Below are positions 43,701-64,000 of a stretch of DNA of 64,000 nt, piece by piece (position 1 is the stretch's first letter; each line of letters opens with the position of its first letter). The notes under the pieces are model-generated. The model did not search any database. It had not been told where the DNA came from and worked only from the letters and a program-made list of their open reading frames with translations. The DNA comes from Syngnathus acus (lineage: Eukaryota; Chordata; Actinopteri; Syngnathiformes; Syngnathidae). A program made the translations under genes and the position numbers. The stretch lies in the NCBI RefSeq assembly GCF_901709675.1, contig NC_051092.1, positions 5,212,491 through 5,276,490 of the forward strand, in the 5' to 3' direction.

Positions 43701-44079
43701 GTAAATTGTTATTGTTTTTATGAAGAGACAAGCAGCATGTGTGAGACGTGATGTCTGTTTGACATCATTTATTTGTTCTTTTTATTCAACTATTTAAACA
43801 ACTCCAGTCATTCATTTACATTCAATTATCTACTCCTTGATTAGTTAATGCTTTGTAATGCTTCATTGCTGTCTCTCTGTTTATTGTGGGCATGCATTGC
43901 ATCTGGCAACCTGAACAGCGGTAATGAAAATGGATGGATGGATTAAAGGTATGTCAAGCATTGCTGCTTCAATATATTATTAACAAAAATCAGACATGTA
44001 GTACGTGTTTTTTATGAGATAACCTAAGTAGTGTAGTGCTGATCTAAATTAGAAAGCCTTTTTTTTTTATCTGTGAAAG

Positions 44080-44510
44080 TCTGAACTTGGTACAACTCTT
44101 CCTCTCCTTGGGTGCTGGTAATACACAATTATTGGAGTTCCAGGGAGATAGGGGTGCAGGAGAAATACAAGTTGGGGGGGATGAAATGTGTCATTTCTCA
44201 GGACGTCGTCCTCCTATTTCCTCTGTCCATTATGCCGCACTGCAGTTGCTTCACCCCTCCCTTGGGGTGGGTGGGGCTGCCAGCTGGCCTTGGGCCTATT
44301 GTTGGACTTGGCACCTCTCTCTTAGGGGATAGTTGCACTGCCCTGCCCCACTTGACATCAGGGCGTATGCCAGGTGCTGGTTCTTGGGTGGTGGTCCTCT
44401 GGCTGGACATAGTCTTCAGGCCTCTTATATCACACAAGGCAAGGCAGCTTTACTTATATACGTAGAGCATTTTATACACATAGTCCCTCAATGTCCTTCA
44501 CATTATTATA
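44080..44510 (+). repeat. Dispersed repeat with SINE-like tail
   Basis: A GC-rich block (CCTTGGGGTGGGTGGGGCTG, CCAGCTGGCCTTGGGCCTAT, CATCAGGGCGTATGCCAGGT) runs into GGCAAGGCAGCTTTACTTAT, the start of a very common teleost repeat tail. A weaker relative (TTGCTGTTACCCCTTGGACT) is at about 62400-62540. Long open frames here belong to the repeat, not to a gene. Confidence 0.5.
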
Positions 44511-46097
44511 AAATATTTTAAAAGCCTTTTCAAACAAAACAAAAAAATCAAGACATTTTGAAGCAAATAAATAGCAAGTACCTTACTACAGAACTTACTT
44601 TTTTTTTTTTTTTTGGACAAATACTATAAAAGATCTTAATCATGGAGGGTCGAGTTTTTCACCTGAATTTAAAAGCATTTACACTAGGGGCTGACTGCAT
44701 TTTTGTTGGGAGATTATTCCATTTATGCGCAGAAAACAGCTAACTGCTGCTTCACCATGTTTGCTTTTAACTCTGGTGCTCCACTAATTGACCTGGCCTT
44801 TCTGTGTTTATTACACCCCAACAATATTACATTTTTCTCCATAGAATGCTGACATTCATTGGACATTCCCATATTAACTTTAATCGGAGGGGGGTTAAAA
44901 AAAAAAATCATTTTACATACCATATCTGTCTGATGTGACCTGCTGGATAACAAATTTGTCTCGAGATTCCTTGTGCCTTGTATTCCGTATGTGTCCACCA
45001 CTGGAAGCATGTTGCTTGAGGCCAGTCAGTCCACGGAGGCACCGTTGACACCAACAAATGATCGGCGATCAAATCACAAAATACGTAATGCCTGCAGTTG
45101 AACTCTGCGTCATCAGGCCAGTCAGCGTCACAAATGACAGCTCATTAAATGCACAGAAGCTTTACTTTATAGATGTTTTTTAAAGGCGTACACTTAGGTA
45201 TGTACTATCATGCAAAAAAGCTCTTCGTTTGGTAACCTTTTTTTTTTTAAACTTGATTCTCACCCACGCGCAAATAAAATCTGCAGGGTTTGTGATTGTC
45301 CCAATTCTGTCTTTGAGGTCTTTGGAAAGTTCTCAGAGCTTGGTTTTTGTCTCTTAGCTGCTTTGTCAGCTGTGACACATGTAGAAGCTGTGTCATTTGA
45401 AAACTACTCCAGGTACTACAAAAGTATGTTAAAGTAAAAATTCAAAAACTGAACAATAATTGTACCTGAAGTGAGTTTATTAAGGGAATCTTCCCCAATC
45501 ACTGGGGAAGATAAATACTTAACACATGGACATAAAAACAGATCCATACCAAGGACACAATTTATAAGCGCTTGTGATTCAGTCTGTGTGCATTTGGTAC
45601 AATGTTTCAACATGAGCACAGGTGGACACCCCTATCGTGCACAAATTTAGCGTTAAGGATTTGATCAAATTATAAAATCACTCACATATGACCAAGCATG
45701 TCATTGTTTAAAAAATTCTTCACATATTACATGTTTTTTTCCTAACAAACTCTTCCAATTAAACACATTTACAGTTAATTTTCCCGTTCACGTCTTGAGT
45801 TTTTTGTAAAATGTTTATTTACATATCAAGGGCAATTAGTGTGTCTTTGTTAGCAAAAGAAAAAAAACATCACTTGACGTCAAGCACCGAACCACATTTT
45901 GAATGGCTGCTGATGAATGTGACATCGTGAGATCTGTTGTTGCTAGTCTTGTACTGGTTTACAGTAACTGGCAATATACTCAAACGTTGTTTCACTTTTT
46001 TTAAAGAGTCAATCTGATCCTGAGTGGTATTCTCAATGAAATGTCCTTTATGACATTTGAGTTAACAAGTGCTGCAACATCGTTGACGTCAATGACA

Positions 46098-58317
<12,220 letters not shown>

Positions 58318-58330
<13 letters not shown>

Positions 58331-58371
58331 GGAGGCAACTCCGGTCTCCCAGCTTGTTTGACTTCTGTAAT
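58318..58371 (-). other. pax6: pax6 initiator exon (human exon 4 equivalent)
   Basis: On the minus strand an acceptor (TGTTTGGACAG) precedes a 54-nt exon that ends ATGATGCAAAACA followed by donor GTGAGTTC. The phase-1 A joins GT of the next exon to give MMQNSHSGVNQ, matching human MQNSHSGVNQ exactly. The second ATG (58327) corresponds to the human start; the first would add one Met. It lies 4.8 kb from the paired-box exon, which is why it is easily missed. Confidence 0.88.
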
Positions 58372-59439
58372 CTGTCCAAACAGATAACATTTTTATCATG
58401 TTATCATGGAGAGCGTGTACATTGGCACGTACAATTCATCTAAGGCACAGGTGTCAAATTCAAGGCCCGGGGGCCAGATACAGAAAAAAATAGCGATTTT
58501 ATTTAAAAAATAAGGACATTTCGAAGTGACTCCAAACTTTTGAACGCTTGTGTATATGAGAAGAGAAATACCATTTAAGAAATAATAAACATTTTGAATA
58601 TATTTCAATAAAATCACAGATCAGAATGTTTTAACAGCATAGCATGTATTAGAAAAGTGATTCCAAAGCAGTGAGCTGGGAAACATTAAAAACTCTACTC
58701 TCCAAACATTTAGGTTGCAGCTGAGATGAGTTAAAACACTTAAAATATGATTATTTAATATTTAGTGTTGCACAAATTAATACAAACTGGTCAGTCTAAC
58801 AAACTTTTTTTTTTTGTATACAAATAATTTAATTAACAAGAATCCAACCATAGATAAAATTGTAATTCTGGTCTCCGAGAAAGTGATTTTTAAAAATCGT
58901 GCTTTTCAAAGGGACTGTAGTCATTGTGGTTGAGCCTTGGGTGTACTTGTTTTTGTTTTTGTTTGTTTGTTAAACGTTGTATGTCTGCAATTGTTGAATC
59001 CACCACAGCTCTTCTAACCAAACTGGTAAGCAGAGGAACATAATAATAATAATAATCATAATAATAATACCTGGCCTATTCAATACGAATCTGTTTCTTT
59101 GCTTCCCCTTGCAACTCACTGTCTCAACATATAGCCTGCTGCAAAAATGTAATAATGTAGACAATTCATTGTTGTCAAAACATCAACGATAACGCCATAA
59201 ATTGCTCTGTTTAGTTGTTTAGATTTTGTGCTGCCTTGAACTTAGCAAAATCTTTCATTTATGCCATTAATGTATTGAAACTGACTGACTGATTGATGTG
59301 ACATGCTACGATGATCACACCGTTGATGTCATTCATCCAAATCCTCAACTAAAGCGCTCTGCTTGGTTTGAGAATGACTTGAATGACTTCAAAGCTTCTC
59401 TTCTCATTAACGAACTGCATAATGAACATGAAGCAGCTC

Positions 59440-59660
59440 CATACACGGGCAGCAGCGCGAACAGAGGCCGGCTCTGGGCACCTTGTCCCGACTCGGCTGC
59501 ACCTTCCACCCTGTGAAAGAGGACAAAGAGTCCGGGCAAAGAAGCCGTAGCTCCGCAGCTGCCTTTGTGTGTCCGCGGGATTTTTGCGGTCTTTGCCTCG
59601 TTAGTTGCGGCTCGTTAAAAACCAGCAGTACAAAACCGCGGCAGGAGCCCAGTTTGACCA
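59440..59660 (-). promoter_or_regulatory. Candidate pax6 promoter / CpG-rich region
   Basis: The only CpG-dense stretch upstream of the pax6 initiator exon (GGGCAGCAGCGCGAACAGAG, CCGTAGCTCCGCAGCTGCCT, GTCCGCGGGATTTTTGCGGT). It lies about 1.1 kb upstream of the 58371 exon border in transcription order, suiting a first non-coding exon and promoter. No TATA box was identified and the transcription start is unknown. Confidence 0.35.
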
Positions 59661-59932
59661 GTGTCGCTGCCTATAATGGAGTTCAGTTTAACACACCGAT
59701 TACAATTTTAAACGTTTCATTCAGCCGCTTTGAGCGTTGCTGATATTGAAGAGAAGGGACAACGGGGAATATATTTATTTCTCTTTCACAACAATACTTT
59801 ACTATTCTTGCTGCGACAAGAACTACTAACGCGACATAAATTAACAACGATAATCACAATAACAATAATAATAATATAATTAGTAATAATAATAATAATA
59901 ATAATAATACCGCTGCAAAATGTTCCGTAGGT

Positions 59933-60050
59933 GTGCTATATGTGCAATGCGATTGGCTGGCGACCAGTTCAGGATGTCCCCGCCTGCAGCCCAGGAGATA
60001 AGCTCCAGCACGCCCGCGACCCTCGTGAAGATAAGCCGTTTGGAAGGGTG
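59933..60050 (+). repeat. Fish dispersed-repeat fragment
   Basis: GATTGGCTGGCGACCAGTTC, CAGCCCAGGAGATAAGCTCC and CAGCACGCCCGCGACCCTCG, then an (ATA)n tract. Same family as 12020-12356. Confidence 0.8.
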
Positions 60051-60683
60051 AATAATAATAATAATAATAATATGAGAAAAATACATTTTTACTCGCTCCA
60101 AACTTTGCTTTCAAACACAGCAAAACAAAATCTCATATACTGTATTTGAGCACAATATAGGTTTTTGGAGGGAAAGCGGCAGTTCGCCTGTGCTTTAAAC
60201 ATAGTTAATAGTCATTTTTTTTGCTTTTATTTTTGTTAATAGCCTACCTCATCTGTCGGCAGAAGTGTGAAAGCACTCGGTTCATCTTGACAACGCATTG
60301 TATTTAGTTCTTGGGTGCTTCAGAAAATACTAACGCTTAATTTTTTCCAGAAACTGCAGTCTAGATTATCTATATTAGATGTATAATAGATTATTTGGAA
60401 TGGCACGAGTCGCTGTAAAACGCGTATAACAAAAAAGGAAGGCAACAGACACGGGTGTAAAATAAGCCCCCAACACATTGAGGAGCCTATATACCATTAT
60501 TCTTTGAAAAAGAATAACTCAACAGAAAGCCGCCATCATAAAAATGTGTTTATTTCGTCACGGGCTGTAATCTAATGTGGCTCAGGTATTCCCGCGTGCA
60601 TTCAGACGCGTCTCTTCGCAAGTGGTGTATCGTGAGCAGTGTTTTTCCGCTGAACATATAGAGCGCATTTTCACCCATGTTCA

Positions 60684-60685
60684 GA

Positions 60686-60720
<35 letters not shown>
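60684..60720. repeat. (TA)n microsatellite
   Basis: About 17 TA dinucleotides immediately left of the palindrome at 60721-60833. Confidence 0.95.
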
Positions 60721-60724
<4 letters not shown>

Positions 60725-60833
60725 GCCTTATCCCCCCCACCCCCCAAAAAAATTGTGCATATATATATATATATATATGCACAATTTTTTGGGGGTATGC
60801 ACAATTTTTTGGGGGGTGGGGGGGATAAGGCTA
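60721..60833. repeat. Long palindrome around a (TA)n core
   Basis: AATTAGCCTTATCC, a C-rich run, then AAAAAAATTGTGCA face TGCACAATTTTTTGGGGG and, after a short duplicated TATGCACAATTTTTTGG, GGGGATAAGGCTAATT. The arms are nearly perfect reverse complements of about 45 nt, with the right arm having a partial 18-nt duplication. Confidence 0.9.
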
Positions 60834-62884
60834 ATTGAATGAATTAAACGTAAAATGTGGCTCTTCAAAAATGAACAATACGTGTTAGTTAAAAACATTT
60901 TAATTGTGTGCAACCAAAAATTAAGTCCCAGTGAATGGGATTTTGCAGAAATTCAGATCTGGGACGGTGTAATTCCTCCCTGATGAATTGATTGATTTGA
61001 GTCATCAACAACTTCATTGAAAATTTAATCAAGCCCAGCTGTTTTACATAAGTTGTTTCCAAATATTTCTGAACAAATTTCGAAAGAATAAAAAAGCTTT
61101 AGTGGGAATGACAACTGTGACAACAGTACGAGAACTGTGACAAAAAAATTACTCTCTTCCCAAATCGGTCAAATTATTCTGTGTTTGAGGTATTGAGAAA
61201 AATCTTCCAAAATCACCCTAAAACAATAGAATGCAGACCATTACAGTTTGTCATTTTGCAGAGGAGCATTGTTCTGTAAAAGAAGTTGCAAACAAAACTC
61301 TACGCAAAATGACTATAGATTATTCATTATAATTAAAGAATGTCAAGTTAGCATCTTTTGACACTTTTGGTAAGTTCCGAGTACGAAAAAAACAGCAATT
61401 TATTTAAACTGAGATGTTATTTAAAGTTTTATTGACGGTTTCTTCATATAGCCAAATATAAATGGAGGTAAAAATCAAGAGAAATCTCAAACTTCCTTTC
61501 AAAAGAAGATTCTATCAAGCCGGAAAATGAGCACACACATGTTTTGGGATTGGGTCCTCCAAATCTGCAGTTTCAATTGTACTACTAATGCTAATTTTGT
61601 AACATCTATATTATCATCTTCATATCCCCTCTCCATAAGGTTCAACATTTCGAGTAACTTTCAAGTCCAGTCTCTGACAGGTGTATATTGGCAAGAGATG
61701 AAGAAAGATGAAATAAGAAGCAAATGAAAGCATGAATGGCATGGCCTACCTTTTTGTGGCATTCTGTAAGAAGTAAACTTTTAATTCGCTTAAATTTTCA
61801 ACCGCTCCTTCTTATTCTTTCTTCCAATTAGTTTCTCCTTGACTGAAGAGACAAGTGCAGAGATAGACAGAGTCGGGAGGAAAAAGGGTGGGAGGTAGGG
61901 TGGGAGGGTAAGGGGACTGCTTAGAAGGAGGGGGTACTGAGAGGTGAGCAATAGCTAAGAGGGGGAGGGAACATTTGAATAGTGGTGAGTTCATTAGTGA
62001 ATGGTTCTGTGGGTGTCTCAGTTTGTATTTGTGAGCGAGACAGAGAGAGGGAGTGCGAGAACAAGAGACAGTGTCACACATATACATCTCTCTCTCTCTC
62101 CCTCTCTTTTGCTCGTGCTCTCTCTCACACATGCACCCGTGCACTCGTGCCTTGCTTACTGGGTCACTTTGCTTCACAAAAGTTCAAAGTTGCACTGTAA
62201 ACATTCTTTGTTGTGGCCAGTTTGTGATGGGCAGATGGAGAGGGTGGCCAGTTCAACTGGTTGTTGATTGATAGTCAAATGTTTTGTGTTGTTGAATAAG
62301 GAATCCGCGATTATTCATACTTATGACTATATAATAAATACAGACCTAGGCAGTGTCAATAATATCAATATATTTTTTGCTTATTTACTTGAGGTTATTA
62401 AACCAAGAAACCTTACTGGGCCAGTCAGTGGTATCATGGGCTTGCTGTTACCCCTTGGACTGGGTAACGCCCTCTTTGCAAGCGCCCTGCATGTGCCCTC
62501 TGAGTATTGAGGTGGGTGCAGGCACTGGTTCTGCACTGAAAAAGGTTCCAAATAATCCAAATTCAAATAAAATGTTGACATTGGGACATTGTGTAAAATG
62601 CTTGAATGTCCATTCATATTGAAAAGCCAGTATTAATTTTAAAAATATGCAAAATATTGGTTTGTTGGAGTGCCCTTCCATTTGAAACGTCTGATGACAG
62701 GGAGAGCAAGATGGAGAGGCATAAAAGGAAGAGCTCAGTGGCACAAAATCGCTAAAGGAAGGAGGCGCTAGATCTTCAACGGTTTTCAAAGTGATTTAAA
62801 GACAGTGCCTAGTGTTGGGCCCATAAAGAGAATAGTACCCCAACATTTTCGAGATCTTGTTTATCCTTATTGTATCGTGACATA

Positions 62885-63200
62885 GCTGGCATGGTGGAGC
62901 ACTGGTGAGCATGTCTGCCTCACAGTGCAGAGGTGGTGAGTCCAATTCTGTCTTGAGCCTTCCTTCGTGGAGTTTGCATGTTGTCTCCGTGCCTGTGTTT
63001 GTTTCCTCTGGGTACTCCAGTTTCCTCCCACATCCCAAAAAGGTGTATGGTAGGCCGATGGAACACTCCAAATTGCCCATAGGAAAGCGTGTGAGTGTTA
63101 ATGGTTGTGCCCTGCGATTGTCTTTCAACCAATTCAGGGTGTCACCCGCCTGCTCCCCGTAGTCAGCTGGGATAAACGGTAAGGAAAATGAATAGATGGA
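62885..63200 (+). repeat. Near full-length fish dispersed repeat
   Basis: Starts GGCATGGTGGAGCACTGGTG, continues GTCTGCCTCACAGTGCAGAG, TTTCCTCCCACATCCCAAAA, AACACTCCAAATTGCCCATA, and ends AGCTGGGATAAACGGTAAGG with AATAGATGGA. It is the most complete copy here of the family whose pieces occur at 12020, 16060, 48340, 55070 and 59933. Confidence 0.8.
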
Positions 63201-64000
63201 TGCTTTTAACAAGCTACTAGAAAGTTGTTTAAAAAACATGCATCACACAGTTAAAATCTAATTTTTTTTACAACAAACATAGAGCCATATCCACACATTA
63301 ACACTGTCGAGTGGCGACACGTTCGTCTGATTCCGCGAAATTTAGGTGAACCCTATATGGTCTTAAATGGCTTATAATTTCAGTGGACCAGCCAGGATGT
63401 TTCTTGCATTGCGTCAGCATCAGGCAGTGGCGTGCTGGGACCATTTTCCAACCCAGGAGTTTCAAATCCAACTGGCCCAATGGCAGCTGCACAGGGATAA
63501 TAGAGTATCACTATATCACTATTTATGTGCTGACTGTGGATGTCCATCACAGAAAGTGACAAGTTAAAATAAGAAAGGTTTCTCACACTCACCACAACAT
63601 TTTAATGTCATTATGAAGGCCCCCTAAAGAAGCAAAGCAATGTGGTACTACGATCTGTGTTGATCGGTGCTGTCAACAGGCTTGTAGCTGATGTTAAATT
63701 CATGCTCGTCGATCCGGTGTCTGATTAAAATGTCCACACGATGAACACAGCCATAAACGCCGAGGTATTTTAATTCAAATGAATCACTGGAAATACCATA
63801 ATACTTACCAGAAGAACGGTAGTAACATGACAGCAACACGACAGATACCGGGATCTTAATGTCATCATTGTGTACGAGGCCGCAATCTTTGGCCCCCCTG
63901 AATGACTATAGTGACATCTAGTGGTTGAAATAAGCATTTTGGCCCCTACACTAAAGGCATGTTGACGGTGGAAAAATCACATGAAGAGCAAAAGGGGTAA

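Larger units (their letters stand above)
35562..46097. other. Gene-free interval between dnajc24 and pax6
   Basis: About 10.5 kb in which I find no exon of elp4 or immp1l, the genes lying between DNAJC24 and PAX6 in human. It holds the dnajc24 3' flank, a poly-C tract (36856-36875), several LINE/DNA-transposon relics, a pogo-like MITE, and non-repetitive islands that could be enhancers (36590-36760, 37575-37690, 40190-40340, 41810-42060, 43540-43700). A plausible pax6 poly(A) signal on the minus strand is at about 45813-45818. Confidence 0.5.
58372..64000. other. Region upstream of pax6; no confirmed gene
   Basis: Holds a GC-rich candidate promoter (59440-59660), several (AAT)n tracts (59041-59068, 59862-59909, 60049-60071), a long palindrome (60721-60833), a T/C-rich simple stretch near 62080-62130 and dispersed repeats. 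The common vertebrate neighbour rcn1 was not recognised. A repeat terminus (GGTGTCAAATTCAAGGCCCG) is at about 58449. Confidence 0.4.

Noticed and set aside
44087-44465. 81- and 117-codon open frames rich in Gly, Leu and Pro
   Set aside because: They overlap in two frames within GC-rich sequence that runs into a common repeat tail; no domain is recognisable.
61980-62270. Overlapping open frames over a CT-rich stretch
   Set aside because: Simple sequence (CTCTCTCT and GAGAGAG) generates the frames on both strands.

Overview
This is a eukaryotic window from a teleost fish, very probably a percomorph-type species with a compact genome. The evidence is the dense set of short introns with GT-AG borders, the vertebrate genes recognised, many typical fish dispersed repeats (a hAT/MITE family ending in ACCGTAATTT...GGACTATAAG, LINE reverse-transcriptase relics, tRNA/SINE-like fragments ending in TGGATGGA) and long microsatellites. 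The exact species cannot be told from the sequence.

Layout from left to right. Positions 945-1438 (+) hold the last three coding exons of ppip5k1 (diphosphoinositol pentakisphosphate kinase), whose body lies outside the window. Positions 1439-4133 hold its 3' UTR and a nest of foldback repeats. Positions 4134-23199 (+) hold a complete laminin beta-1 gene; I placed 33 coding exons whose lengths sum to 5397 nt, an unbroken 1798-residue frame. Positions 24848-28371 (-) hold ska1, six coding exons and 247 residues. Positions 33344-35561 (+) hold dnajc24/dph4, four coding exons and 160 residues. Positions 35562-46097 contain no gene I can support, but do contain candidate conserved non-coding islands and repeats. 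Positions 46098-58371 (-) hold a full-length but divergent pax6 paralogue: ten coding exons, 410 residues, no exon 5a in the intron where it belongs. It best fits the class described in non-zebrafish teleosts as Pax6.3. Positions 58372-64000 lie upstream of pax6 and hold a GC-rich candidate promoter, a long perfect-looking palindrome, simple repeats and dispersed repeats.

The genes do not form one pathway: inositol pyrophosphate signalling, basement membrane, mitotic kinetochore, diphthamide synthesis and eye/brain transcription control are neighbours by chromosomal history. The informative link is dnajc24 next to pax6, the order and orientation known from human 11p13, but without elp4 and immp1l, which lie between them in human. 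The gap that remains (about 10.5 kb) is where pax6 downstream enhancers would be expected. I found no novel multi-gene system. The most notable items are the divergent pax6 locus with its candidate enhancers, and a hAT transposase relic that appears joined to the terminus of a MITE family found throughout the window.
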